From Chlorophyllum brunneum (taxonomy: Eukaryota > Basidiomycota > Agaricomycetes > Agaricales > Agaricaceae), in the NCBI GenBank assembly GCA_963576785.1, contig OY756150.1:310001-374000 (forward strand): a stretch of 64,000 bases of DNA, written 5' to 3'. Below the pieces are notes generated by a model. The model was given only the letters and a program-made list of their open reading frames with translations, did no database searches and was not told where the DNA came from. Shown piece after piece: positions 1-11,556 of this stretch. A program made the translations under genes and the position numbers. Positions within the stretch are counted from its first letter, which is position 1; each line of letters opens with the position of its first letter.

Positions 1-1433
1 CTTTCTCTATCGAGCAAGAACACGCAGCGAGAGTATATGGAAACCGATGAGTGTCACTGCGACGGTTCTGTGTATCACAATTTCCGGAGTATGTCCCCCC
101 TTCCTTTCGCATGCATCTTATCCCCAATTTACTGATCACGAGAATCAATCTGTTGTGTGGCCGTGGGCGTTAATCATTTTAGCATTGGGTACTTGATCTA
201 ATAACAGCATTCGAGGCATTTATTCGCCCACATGATGTCGGGTTTTGCTTTGAGCCGGGTTCTCTGACTTTGGCAGAACAGAGGTATCTGAATCTAGCGG
301 ATTGGAAACAAGTTGCCAATTCTGCGTTCTATGTGACTAGCACCGTTGTGGGTGATGCTTTCATGGTATGTTTCTATACCCGTCAACTTGAGACATCAGT
401 AAAGAGGTGACAAAACAAGATCTATCGCCTTCATATCGTATGGGGAAGAAACACTCTGATCGCGATACCCCCATTACTTCTCTGTCTTGGTCTTGTTGGT
501 GAGCCTTGCGCCTTATTTCCCCGATATCTCGGTCAATTTGAGCTGTAGGCACTGGCGGGGTGGTCACCTACCTGTTCTCTCAAGCAACACAACCAATTTT
601 CAACACGGCCGGCCCCTGGATTACGGCCTGCTTTGTCCTTACATTCCTGTGCGCAAGCCTAACTTCAATAACGTACACTCCTAACTCATCAATGGCATTT
701 CGATATAGTTGCAATTTCTACTCTACTGGTAAAAAGCTCCGAACAGAAGATGATAACGGGTTAATCCTCGTTGCTTTTAGCTCTCATTACCATCCGTATC
801 TTCCTCTCAAGCCGTCATCCAGGGCGTTCCCCCGACAATGGTTTAGCCGTAAGTAACAGCATCACGCGGTTATGACCAATATGGCCTCAACTTCGTTCTC
901 AGAAAATTAGAAATATCCTTGTCGAAGCCGCTGCACTCTACAGGTATATACACATCTGTCGGAGCGCCAACGCTCATTATCTAAGTTCTGTCATAGTTTC
1001 TGCGTTATCCTTTCCCTGGCGACTTACGTTGGAAATTCGAACATTCAGTTTATTTGCGTGGCTGTGGTGAGTAGCCCCTTGAAACACGTCGAAGCAAATC
1101 TCCCATATGCTCACTTGATATGCTCTGGACTAGAATGGACCAGTAATCGTAAGCCCGCGTTATGATTACCTCTCGCATCGAGCTAAAGTGCCTTCTTTCA
1201 TGAAGGGTATCATTTTCTGCATGATTGTGACCCGAGCACATCGCTCTGTCCAAACCGAGTCACAAGGTTTTAGTAGCCAAAGATCGCGAGCCACAACAGG
1301 GACGCACGCCTTGCGGCCCATGACCGTTAGAATCACCACTCAAGTAGAAACCGAGAACGAATCAGGCAAGGATAGCGAGATGATGACTACCCCACCAACC
1401 TCGCCGAGGTATCCATCTTACGGAGCCGCCTAG
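1..1433 (+). CDS. Seven-helix membrane protein, agaricomycete orphan receptor-like (5' end outside window)
   Basis: Spliced gene whose first exon or exons lie before the window. Exons that keep one frame: up to 88, 183-365, 420-498, 549-728, 781-848, 903-943, 997-1066, 1134-1148 and 1206-1433. All introns are GT-AG and 51-94 bases long. The product has successive hydrophobic segments. Its short exon for KIRNILVEAAALY and the last helix GPVIGIIFCMIVTRA match the exon layout of the genes at 11.5-25.9 kb, so it belongs to the same broad family but to a different subfamily. The C-terminal tail of about 65 residues is hydrophilic and rich in Ser/Thr, as in receptor tails. I know no named domain or function for this lineage-specific family. 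A role in sensing at the plasma membrane is inference from topology only. Confidence 0.75.
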
Positions 1434-3605
1434 TATGATCTACAACATATCCAAAGCACCCGCAAGGAATGCACAGGTTTACAACTACGTTTGAAAGGGA
1501 ATCTCTAAGTCCCGACTCGGAGCAGCTGTCCCCCATTCCACTTTCCGGGACTAGGATATCCTTTGCTTTCCTTGACGCCACACCCTGCTCAGGCAGTTAG
1601 CACTTTATTGTATTTCCTTTTGATACACCGTAAAGGGGTGCACAGAATTATTAGCATTCGTACTCTAATTCATTCATACATATTCGTAACAAATCATTGC
1701 TACCTATAATTCCTTAGACGGAAACCTCGGGGGAGAACTCATGTGGTATTTCTGGTGACGGCCCAGAAGGTCAATACCCCTAAACAAAGGCATTGAGGGA
1801 AGTGAACTTCAGATGGCCGGTCAGGATCTCACCCCATGAGGGTTCCATCTCCGAGGAAAAGCAAGAAGAGGGGACGAAATCCTACAACCCGACCTTAGAC
1901 CCTACTACGGGACCGAGATATTGTAGGCAGCGGTCCAGTGATGCTTAATGGGCCCGGTACATATGGTCGGGGCCCGCAAAATATATGTTCGCAGTTTCTA
2001 ACGCACTGGCCTCTGTGTGCCCTGCGAATCACTTTGATGATATGAGCGGAATGTAACCATGCAAGTGCAGGACTGAGGTCACACGGTCTCGCAACTCCTG
2101 TCATGGACGCAGAGGCACACCCTCTGCGTGACCTATGCCTCAGCGGGTGGAAAGTAGAAATAACATGGGCATTAATTCTCAGCTGAGCTCCTGATCCCCG
2201 GAGTGTAAGATCATGTTGAATTTGAACGGAAGAGAACAGGTATTTCTATCATTATTCAATGCCGAGCAGCCATTTATGTTTGACCCTGCACACCTGGAAC
2301 GCGGCGGATGTCTCCCTTCGATCCGTTACTCTCCCAGAGTCCTTTCTGAGCGTTTTTTTACAAGCAGTTCGGCACGAAGTTCATCTATCAGAATTTCCAG
2401 GCCAACGAAACCAAGTAAGTTCTTGAGTCTATCTAAACCGATTGAGTTCCTGTAATTTCAATCGCCTGAAATCACCCCAGATTTCATGCCGGAACCGATT
2501 CGAGGCGCTCCGAGGATGGGTGCTTTGGTAGTGTTAGCGGATCTGACCCATCGGATCAAATTCCCACGGACTCGGATTTGAATTTGAGCACTTGAGCGGG
2601 CTGACTTTGGTTAACATGTACAATGCTGCGCATCGAATGATGCTTGAAGTGAGTAGCGACTTTAATTCTATGACCGCTTTTTGATTAGCACACTTTTTCT
2701 AAGACTCAATGAAGAGCCACAAGAACGGGGTGTATGAACTACATAGTTGCTGCCATCTCCGTCTCCCAAGCCAACAGTGCTCCGCGTCGGATAGTTTCAT
2801 ATACTTCCTCCAAAAATCTATGCTTTCCTTTTCTCGAGCGGGCCAATCGATCCCCGTGCTACCTTTCTTGTGTACACCTAGAACGCCCGGCGCCCGGCCT
2901 TTCATCATCTTGTTCAGATTGCCCGCCGGCCTTGAAAGAAAGGTACTGGTTCCTCACGCCTATCATAAGAACGGTGACAGGAACCCACACCATTCGGGAT
3001 TTCTCGCAAGATATGATTATGAAACCCAAATAGCCCCACACGTGGGGGACAGAGAGCACTTGTTCGGTCTTTCTAGCGCTCAACGTGGATGCCAGGAAGC
3101 TCAAGTACTACTAGACCAAATGGATACACACCGTCAAGGAATCTATAATGGGGACAACGTTGGTCAACTTGTCACCTTCTTAATCTTCGTTTGGAAGGAC
3201 GACTCCCTGGCTAACCATCTATAACTTCCTTGTTACATGCAACGATGTCGACACCGTATGGTTGATGAGTAAAGGCAAAATTCGTAATCGATAAGTCCGG
3301 CCCTGAGAAGAACAAGATTGTATATGTTGTTATCACGGAATCTGGATTTCACCCGCTCCCGCCTGGGATTCTGATAGGTACTTCCGGCATCCGCCTTTGG
3401 AAGTCGGATTCCACCCCTGCAAGATGCGATCTTGGTAGGTGTGCTCGGTCGATGATCAATATTCCACTTATCCTTGCTCGCCAACACGGTCGGGGAGTTT
3501 CGAAGGTTTGCACGTGCAGTTATGTAGGAACATATAAAGGTAGTTGGGCATTCACAATCTCTCCCCATCGTCATTGTAGTACCTCCGCCCCCAGCTTTAT
3601 CCTCA
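1434..3605. other. 2.2 kb without an assignable gene; possible exon remnants
   Basis: No known protein is recognisable. Between about 2213 and 2596 a candidate exon pair is joined by a clean intron (donor after 2413, acceptor before 2482). All three frames stay open across the junction for some distance, so the coding frame cannot be chosen. A 171-codon open frame at 2709-3224 (+) shows no family signature and is overlapped by open frames on both strands, so I did not call it. The stretch 3233-3605 is probably the promoter and 5' leader of the prenyltransferase gene that follows. Confidence 0.4.
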
Positions 3606-5009
3606 ATGGGCCGCATCGACACAGAGTATGCCCCTCTCCTTCCCCAAGGCGTTCACCAGGAGACTGGTCCCAAGTTTCCCCTCAATCTATTCCCTGCCTT
3701 CCTTCGGCCCTATCTCGAACTTGCCAGAGTTGAGAAGGTAAGGTAACCTGATCATGATATCCGTACTTCGCTTATGCTTATTCTATGACAGCCTACGGGG
3801 TTCATCCTCATGTTCTGGCCCTTTGGTACGCAGCTCAACTATCACTCAGATCTTCATCGTATTTACGTTGTGCTTCTAGCTTGGGGCCTAACAATGGCGG
3901 CCTATAGGACACAGATGCCCTTGTCTGATTATTGGTGGACTATGCTTAGCTGCCTATTCGGCGCCGTCATCCTGCGCACCTCAGCCTGTACCATCAATGA
4001 TATCTTTGACCGTGAATTGGACGCCGGAGTTGGTGAGCCGGGGATTTGCCTGATTGCAAAAGCTGTGCGCTGAATAGATAACCAATAGCTCGTACTAAAA
4101 AAAGACCGCTCCCAAGCGGGAGAACTTCTGTTTTCGCTGCGAGTCTATATGTCACAGTTCAATATATCATCGGACTAGTATTCTTCGCTGCAACTCTTGA
4201 AGGCCTCGCGTATGTTAGCGTCGTTTCATTTCATTACGGATTCTGATATTCTTTCAGGCTATGGGTGGCAATTTTCCAGCTTCTCCCTTTGTACGGTTAA
4301 CTTCATAAATCTTCTTCCGAATTTGCCTAATTTTTGCCACGAGGTTTGCCATATATCCCCTAATGAAACGCTTCACCCATTGGCCCCAGGCTTGGTTGGG
4401 CTTCGCCATGAACTTCGGGTTCATAACCGCATGGGTCGCAACGACAGGTTATGTTGACAACACCCTTTTAGGCGTCGCTATGGCGGCTTGCTGGTGGTGA
4501 GTTAACAGCCCCTTCGTTAAACCCTGACTCACGCTTCACTTAACAGTTGGACTATGTTGTACGGTTAGTGTACCTTCATCGGCTTGGCCAACTCACGTCT
4601 CACGCCGTTTCTCAGATACCGTTTATGCTTGCCAAGACATTAAGGATGATATCAAGATGGGTGCTAAATCCACAGCCATACTTTTTGGCTCCTGGATTCG
4701 CCCCTTGCTCATCTGCGTCGCGACTTCCTTCGTCGTCCTGCTTGCTGTCGCGGGTGTTTTAAATAATCAAGGCTGGCCGTTCTTTGCTGTTTCGGTCGGT
4801 GGGACTGCCCTACATGTAATTTGGCAATTCCTCACCGTAGATCTCACTATTCCTGAGAGCTGCTGGCGTGAGTGGGGACCTATCGTTTTGAACTAGGACT
4901 TACTAACGATTCACGGCTAGGTAACTTTAAGCGAAATGGACATCTCGGTTGGCCACTTTGGGCCGGATTAATGCTCGATTACGTGCTTTCCTCTGCCCCT
5001 CAAGCCTGA
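3606..5009 (+). CDS. UbiA-family aromatic polyprenyltransferase (COQ2-like)
   Basis: Integral membrane prenyltransferase that joins a polyprenyl diphosphate to an aromatic acid; the closest family members are COQ2-type 4-hydroxybenzoate transferases. Nine exons keep frame: 3606-3737, 3792-3825, 3880-4032, 4089-4209, 4258-4290, 4344-4496, 4547-4563, 4616-4867 and 4921-5009. They give 327 residues. Both Asp-rich motifs are present: NDIFDRELD (about 95-103), followed by the TKKRPLPSGR loop, and DTVYACQDIKDD (about 215-226). Eight or nine membrane helices are expected. The protein starts only about 40 residues before the first helix and that leader is not Arg-rich or amphipathic. It therefore lacks an obvious mitochondrial presequence. 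It could be a secondary-metabolism paralog rather than the ubiquinone enzyme; the sequence alone does not decide. Confidence 0.9.
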
Positions 5010-5333
5010 AGTTAGTGCAGGGTTTCGTATAACCTCTTCCAATGACCTCTTCCAATGACCTCCCCGATGACCTTCCCGATGACTTCTCCATGAGCCTGCC
5101 TAACCAAGAGGCCATGTCAATGTACGATTGTACGATTTATCATGAATACTCAGTGTCGATTATCTTTATGTACTATTACAACCCTATAGTAAGCCACATT
5201 AATTCTCGAATTCCTCTTCCTCTCAATACGAACACGTTCTGACTGCTTCTGATCGTTGTATCATACGTTGAAGGAGTGATTGATTGAGTGTTGAATAGTT
5301 TGTCTGCTGAATCTAGCCAAAAATGTGTCAAAA
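5010..5333. other. 3' flank of the UbiA gene, no gene seen
   Basis: AT-rich flank holding a short tandem repetition near 5036-5095 (variants of ATGACCTCTTCCA and GATGACCT). No coding evidence on either strand. Confidence 0.5.
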
Positions 5334-5424
5334 TGGACATTGTGGGAATTGAACCCACGACCTTTCGCAAGCGCTCAATTTTCATCAGTGCGAAGCGAAC
5401 GTTATACCCCTAAACTAAATGCCC
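5334..5424 (-). tRNA. tRNA-Ala(CGC) with a short intron
   Basis: Read on the minus strand, GGGCATT pairs with AATGTCC (7-bp acceptor stem, discriminator A). The T arm is GTGGG-TTCAATT-CCCAC, and the D arm GTTT..AAC follows the acceptor. The anticodon stem TTCGC/GCGAA encloses a loop TT-CGC-A interrupted by about 19 bases after position 37, the usual place for a nuclear tRNA intron. The anticodon CGC agrees with the third acceptor pair, G3:U70, which is the alanine identity element. CCA is not encoded. Confidence 0.88.
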
Positions 5425-6172
5425 TTCAGCTATGTTTTCGAAGGCATAAGTACAGGTCTCAGCATCGATGCTGAGTTAGGGCATTAGTGCCACACAATCA
5501 CTATCCCAAGAGATATCTCGGAATTAAGTAGATGATGTACCCGCTATGCAAAATTGAATGTTTTGGAACAAAGGATAAAACTCGTCACTCTGGGTACGCA
5601 TGGGTTTTCACTAAAGGCGCTTAAACTGCAGACGCTTTGCATTTTGCATCATGGGTCCATCATGTGAGTGTCATCCCCATGATGGCATATTCATAGAACA
5701 AGTGTCGGCAGCGATTTTATCGTGGATGGAGGTGTGGCGTCAGGATACTACCCGTTCGATACAATCATTTAGCGATGATGTTCTGGAGAACAACGGTCGC
5801 AAGAAACATCAGAAGCTGTGTGTCATGTCTTTGTCAGTTTTGATGCGACACTGCACTGCATTCCAAGCAGTGTTTACAGGGACAATGATCACGCCTGTAG
5901 AATCACACCATCTTATCTTTCATCAGCTGGTGGATACTGAGGCGATGAATTGCACCCACTACATCTTTCTTAATTCAATTTGATCACACCTTCGATAACC
6001 TGCCGGAGTCGCAGCAAGGGCCAAGAACATCTTACCCTGAGAACCCGGTTTTGCAGTGTTTTTCATCCGGATGCTAGCATTGGCTCGAGAGAAGCAGGGT
6101 TCTTGGGATTTCATCAGGCTTACAATGGCGGAGTAAAGATTGGGCTAAATGATTCAAATTTGGTCGGATTAG
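5425..6172. other. Region without a supported gene
   Basis: A 110-codon open frame (5651-5983, +) and a 71-codon frame (5980-6195, +) exist, but neither resembles a known protein and they lie in different frames. They may include upstream exons of the candidate exon at 6173. Confidence 0.35.
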
Positions 6173-6502
6173 GGTCCCGAAACCAAGCCCGATGACGGCT
6201 TGCTTCCCCCATATCTTCGGGAATTACTGGGCCGGGTACACACCGTGACACATGCATATGAGAGATTAGAGCTCAGAAGGGAACAATTCGCCATAAATCG
6301 TAAGGCACAGGTCCAACGTTATATCTCCGTGGACAATCGTTGTGTCCCCCTGTTCTATCAGCTGCTATGTGAATTGATTTGCTACTGCTGGGGTGACTGT
6401 TGCGACATCTTGAATAGCACACGGGAAAGTAGCGGGGTGGCCTGGGCTTCCAGACACCAAATTGGGTTGAAACACATACATCCTTCAAAGCGTAGAAGAT
6501 GA
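6173..6502 (+). CDS. Candidate terminal exon(s) of an unidentified small gene
   Basis: A well-formed acceptor (GGATTAG at 6166-6172) opens a frame with protein-like composition: an acidic, Pro-rich start (PETKPDD) then a helix-forming stretch LLPPYLRELLGRV and an amphipathic, charged helix with LELRREQF. The first part looks coding up to about 6300. Beyond this the same frame stays open to a stop near 6500 but turns Cys-rich and less convincing. An upstream exon ending near 6131 before GTAAAG would fit. No family recognised, and the true start is unknown. Confidence 0.3.
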   Translation, partial: GPETKPDDGLLPPYLRELLGRVHTVTHAYERLELRREQFAINRKAQVQRYISVDNRCVPLFYQLLCELICYCWGDCCDILNSTRESSGVAWASRHQIGLKHIHPSKRRR

Positions 6503-6560
6503 TCACAAATACACAGGGATAACATGGAACTACACGAAAGTGGATAACACTGCTTGTCGC

Positions 6561-9500
6561 TCAGGTGGTTTTGGTTCGAACACGAGTCGTGCGTGTCCCT
6601 CGGGCTTTTGGCCGACCAGCCACCACACTGTCTTCGGCTTCCTTCTTGACAGTGGTTGTCCTCGTTTTTCTTGTCGTTCTAACCTTAACGACTACGCCTT
6701 CGTCTGCGTCTCCGGTGGCGGCCTTGGCAGAGGAGCCTGCGATGGGTCTAGTTCCGGGGGTATTTTCCTTATCAATCTCCACCTGGGTGGCTGCAGGAGC
6801 TGTTGCGGGAGTCTTCCGAGGTCGCCCTCTCGTAGGTGCCGGGGTCTTTGTGGCGTTGGTGGCAGTAGGCCGAGCTCTTGTGGATGTCTTCAGAACTGCG
6901 GTTCCTTCCTCTTCTTGTTTCACACCTCGGGGTTTACGAGCTTTGGTGACAGTCTTAGCTGGTGCAGGTACAGGTAAATTTTCTTCGGCAGCGATTTGTT
7001 CGGATGCCTGCAGCGAATCAAGAGGATCGTCGCCATCACCGTCACCGGCTTCAATGGGGCTAGCCTTCGTACCACGCGGGTGAGTAGTGGATCGTTTCGT
7101 AGTGTGACTACTCCCCTGCGTAGCAAGCGTGGCTTTAGGAGCTCGTCCACGACGTACAGGCGCAGGTACAGCTGCGTTCTCTTCTTTTTCTTCTTTAGCA
7201 GCTACTCTCCTTGAGGCGCGTTTGGCTGCGGGCGCCGGTTCTTCGCCAACTGTGGGTGTTTTACGGCCGCCACGTCTGGTTACTTGGTGCTCCTCAGGTT
7301 CGACAGTTGGCTTACTAGTCCGGCTTGTCGGGCCCGCAGCTCTCGGCGGGGCGGAATCTCCCCGATCCGGGGCTCCAGTAGCCTTGCGTACCTCTCGTTT
7401 CGGGGCGGTCACAGCAGGAGCTTCCAGAGACTCTTCTGGTTCTACTGTGGCTTTTCGAATTCTCCGAGAGGCTGTGGGCTGCGCGGATTCTATTGGAGGT
7501 TGAGGGCTCGTACGGGAGCGCCTGGGAGATGCTTGAAGTTGGCTCGTCTCCTAAAATGGTACGTTCTGTGAGGGCATAACCGCAAACATGAAATAAGACA
7601 CACAAGGCTAGGCTCCCCCGGTTCTTGAGACTGGGATTGTTCTGGCACGACTATATCCCCCATTATGACTGGAACATTATGAACGGTTGCTCCGTCGGAA
7701 CGCTCGGAAGCCTGGACTTGTTGTAGTCCAAGGTTCTTGTTCGGGGATCGCAGTGGAGGGAATGGTTCATCGGCGTCCATGACGTTCTTATCGTTCTCCT
7801 TGTTATCGTCATCTTGACTTTCCGGTGAGGCAGGCGCGAGGGGGATAGATGCCGCATCTTCGAAGGGATTTGAGCCAGACGACGCCTTGGCTGGACTAGG
7901 GACCGATATGCCGAGAGTGCTACGCCTCCTTTTCATGCCCTCGACCGTTTCCTTCATCCGCTCTAGTAAACTTCGGGTATCCAGCTTCTCATCTTCTTCA
8001 TCCGTACTCAATCTCCTTGCAATATCCTTGACTGGGGAGATAGCGTCCCGTTTGGTGGGGGACGCCGGCCCGAACGGATTGTTGACATCGTTCAATCCCG
8101 ATTTCATTGGAGATGTGGATGCCTTTGAGGGAGACATGCCCGGAATCCCACCCGTAAAGTAGGAGTGAGAATCTACCTCGCGAAGGGCGCTGCGCCTGCG
8201 CTCTTGAATTGCCTATCGCGATCCTGCTCAATCTCATCTGGATGGGGCGATCTAATTCACTTACCTTTCGTTCTTCTGCGCTGACCTCTGGACGCGAGCG
8301 TGTGGGTGATGCTTGAGCTTGTCCTAAAACGTTCGACCGGCGTGGAGTACCGTGTACATTGGGTCCAGCAGCAGGCGCACGTAGATTGGACCCTTCTTCC
8401 TCTCCCTTGAGGGGGATGACAATGTCTTGAACGCGCCAGATGGACTCGAGGGGAACTCTTCTAGCCTCCCCGCCCATGGAATATCGAACCGGTGGACCAC
8501 CTCCCAACCGGCCGCGAGATGGTTCGAGGCTCTCTCCGCGGTCGAACGGACCAGACTTCTGCCCAACTTGGGGCGTCATGAAAGAACCCAGAGGACGACG
8601 GATTGGAGTAGGTTGAGGCTGAGAAGGTAGCACTTCTGGCTGATCTTGAGCCTCATCCCTCTCGTAGTCTTCTGATTCTTCTCCCGAAATTTCCTCTTGC
8701 TCTTCCTGTTCCGCCTCTTCGTCCTTGGGATCCTATGGTAGGAGTTAATCATCGTTCGACGCGAAGATGCTGAGGAATACCTCGGATTCCCCTGGACTCG
8801 AGCTTCTGAAGGGCCATAATTTTTCGAAACTCTTTCTCCAAAGTGACTTCCGCTGTTCTGGATTTGTTTCCTCCTCTGCCTCGTCTTCATCACTGTCCGT
8901 CTCTTCGTCCGGAGGTGGACTATTGTGATTGCCTTGTCGGATGACGCTAGGAATCTCATCACTACTGATTTCGTCACTAGCAATGGCGTCCAAGACTTCC
9001 ATCTCCTCCTCCCTTTCTTCTTCTTCTTCTCTTTGCTGTCGTTCGTGTTCCAGGACAGCTCGTTGTGCACTCCGTATAAGGACTGCTCGATGCAATGATT
9101 GTGATCGTCGACGTTGAGGTGTCTCAGGTGGTTGAATCTGTATAACAGGCTGGGGAGCAGGCGTTTCAACATCTTCGAGGATGACGAGGTCTTTTCCTTC
9201 CTCCACTACACGTGGATGATTGCCGTCGACCAATACAATCTCCTCCACCTCCTCCTCTTCATCAGTGTCATCGTGTCTCCCAGACATTATTGGTGACCGA
9301 GCAAGCGCCGATGGTTTCCGAGGACTTTGGAATGTGTTCTTCACAGGACTCTTGAGTATCTTGAGGTTTTCGCGAGGGTCCTTCGAAGGGCGCGGTGAGA
9401 ATACTTGTGCAGAGTGAATCATAGAAAGTCGGGGCTTTCGATTAGTCTCTGTATGCCGGGGTCAGTGCTAATCTGAGAGAGGTTGAGCAATGCGGACGGA

Positions 9501-9947
9501 CGTGCAGGGCTGGCATGGAGAGTCGCACGCAGTTCCTTGGGAGGATAGGAGAACCTAAAGCGTTTGTTGTGGATCTCTATCTCAGAGTTGTTTGAAAGCG
9601 GAACGGTGGTTGGCTGTCCTCCAGCTGCGCCGTTAGGATACACTCGACATCCGTCGACGAGCAGACCTGTACTTCCGAGCACGATTAGGAATGCCTGGGA
9701 TCTAGTTAAATTATGATTGAGAGGTACACCTCCAGACTTTACATACCTTCCGCTCTTCGAAGGAAATCTTGCAATGAATAAGATTGATATCTGAGTAGTA
9801 AAGTCGTACACTGCAACTGGGGTCGCGTCCAAAGGTGAGCTCTTCGGTGTCGATGCCGAATGCTGTTACAGCGACATTGGGGTCCTGTCGTTTCATGAGA
9901 CTGAGCGTCCCGTATCGTCCTACCTGGCTGAAGCCCGAAGCATCCAT
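6561..9947 (-). CDS. FHA-domain nuclear protein with basic AT-hook-like tail
   Basis: Six exons keep frame: 9947-9747, 9694-9502, 9448-8781, 8732-8265, 8200-7604 and 7550-6561. They give 1038 residues. The N terminus (about 20-115) is a forkhead-associated phosphothreonine-binding domain: FGRD at 39-42, then SDINLIHCKI with the conserved His58, and later beta strands including GSTGLLVDG. The remainder is disordered. It has acidic runs (EEEEVEE, EEEEREEEMEV), many SP/TP sites (KSPVK, SPTK, ISPVK) typical of CDK substrates, and a highly basic, Pro/Thr/Ala-rich C-terminal third with RGRAPK and RGRPRK motifs resembling AT-hooks. The layout of an N-terminal FHA domain plus a long SP/TP-rich basic tail recalls the animal chromosome-periphery protein Ki-67. 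I infer a chromatin-associated, cell-cycle-regulated protein; orthology is not shown. The start codon was chosen because the FHA domain begins just after it. Confidence 0.85.
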
Positions 9948-11556
9948 GGCAATCTGTATGTTTCGGGAAGATGAACAGTCGCGCCAAACTCGGACGCGAA
10001 ACATTGACGCGCACGTGACCAACGTGATTGAGACAACTCTCACGCGCTGTTCATGATCAACCTATTATCGAGGTCTCAACACTCATGGAATACTTGAGAT
10101 AACTAGTCTTTGGCCCGTGGAGAATCACTCCCTAACTACTTTGCTCAATCTGGTGGCATTCCCAACAGTCACAGACGCCGTCAGTGCCCTGCTCCTTCCC
10201 ATATGTTGCGTATCCTCGGCTGGCGGATGCTCATGAGCATTACCATGTTATTTTCTGGCTTCTTTGTGGCTTGGCCGTACCGTATATTCTCATTTTCCGC
10301 GCACAGTGCAAGAAACTAGTCCCTGTACTATCCACGATGTCTAAAAATAACGATTGCCTATTTTGCAGTCCCGTGTTTCAATATCCTCAAAGGGGGTCAG
10401 TTTCTGGAGTTGCCGCAGTGCATAGCCATACCTTGCAAATTCACATGTGCATTGCCCCCGATATGTCTGATACGCCCTCCCCGTCGCTATCATCGCCCTC
10501 AGTTCCCTTGGTGAGATACCGTCGAGAATGGATACTGACCTCGAGTTTGAGGTTTGGGCAGCCGTCCGCTACGCTTAGGATCAAGTGTTTTATATGACTC
10601 CTGGTTAAAATTTTGTGGAGATCACAATTCATGTTCGTACTGAATCTGTATTCTGGGAAGCAACAGATACTGACTCGCCTAGCGTCAACGTCGTCCCGAC
10701 ATCGCCCATCGCCAGAGTGTTGTGGGAATGGCACAAGGTTACCAGAATGTATGCGGGGAAGTGATAATGTTTGTAAGTGACTTCCGACCGCTAGCTACAC
10801 ACAATCCCGTTCCACGTGGAGAAGCCCATGACTATCGTGATTGATACTGAGGGCTCTGCGTATTACGCTTGGGTGCTTCGCCTTGATATACCTCATCATA
10901 CGGTCACCATGGTCTCAAACTTCAGTTTTATCGCAGATTACTCGAGCCCTCCATTACGAAAGTCTTTGAAGCCCATCAAAATACGAGTCGATCTCAGTTG
11001 GGCAGTGAGAGAAAAGGATGCTCCATGTGCTCGTTGCACAATGCGGTGTTTCCCGTAGCTGTCTGGACCACCACTTACAAGCCGTGAAAATAAATTCAAT
11101 CTCCTTCAGACGCGCGATATTGATTGGACTGACCAAGAATAACCATGCACAACATTTGTATTACTGTTGGTGATCATTTTACACTATTATTAACCCACTG
11201 AAACCCTCGGGTTGCTGGCTATTTATGGGTCTCTATTTCATCGGAGAAATTTCTATCATAACACTCAAAATACTTGCTTAGCAGGACCGAAGCACCCGTT
11301 GCAATTATGTGGTCTTGTCGGATCGAACCAGATCTCAAGAAGCACTCATAGCCACCTTTTCTAGCGATACATCATTCGCTTCAAACCTAGAAATGATCCA
11401 AATTGCTTATGTTGAGAAATTATACCCCAACTCCAACGAGTACATCTGAGCGGCTAGGAGTTACGATGGATCTAGACAAACACAATCCGATGAGTCATGG
11501 CAATGATATGAGTACATCAAAGCTTAAAAGGAGTCGTCAAATGACCTAGTCGCCAA
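9948..11556. other. 1.6 kb with scattered protein-like fragments, no intact gene
   Basis: A hydrophobic stretch on the + strand near 10200-10320 (HVIFWLLCGLAVPYILIF) and a second + segment from 10532 (MDTDLEFEVWAAVRYA, then FVEITIHVRTESVFWEA after two stops) look like former coding sequence. No set of introns joins them cleanly. The left end should also hold the FHA gene promoter (9948 onward) and the right end the promoter of the first array gene. Confidence 0.35.

Noticed and set aside
2709..3224. 171-codon open frame on the + strand upstream of the UbiA gene
   Set aside because: No family signature, overlapped by open frames on both strands, and composition does not look like an ordered protein.
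6565..7503. Long + frames opposite the FHA gene
   Set aside because: They are antisense shadows of the Ala/Thr/Arg-rich last exon, whose codon pattern keeps the opposite strand open.
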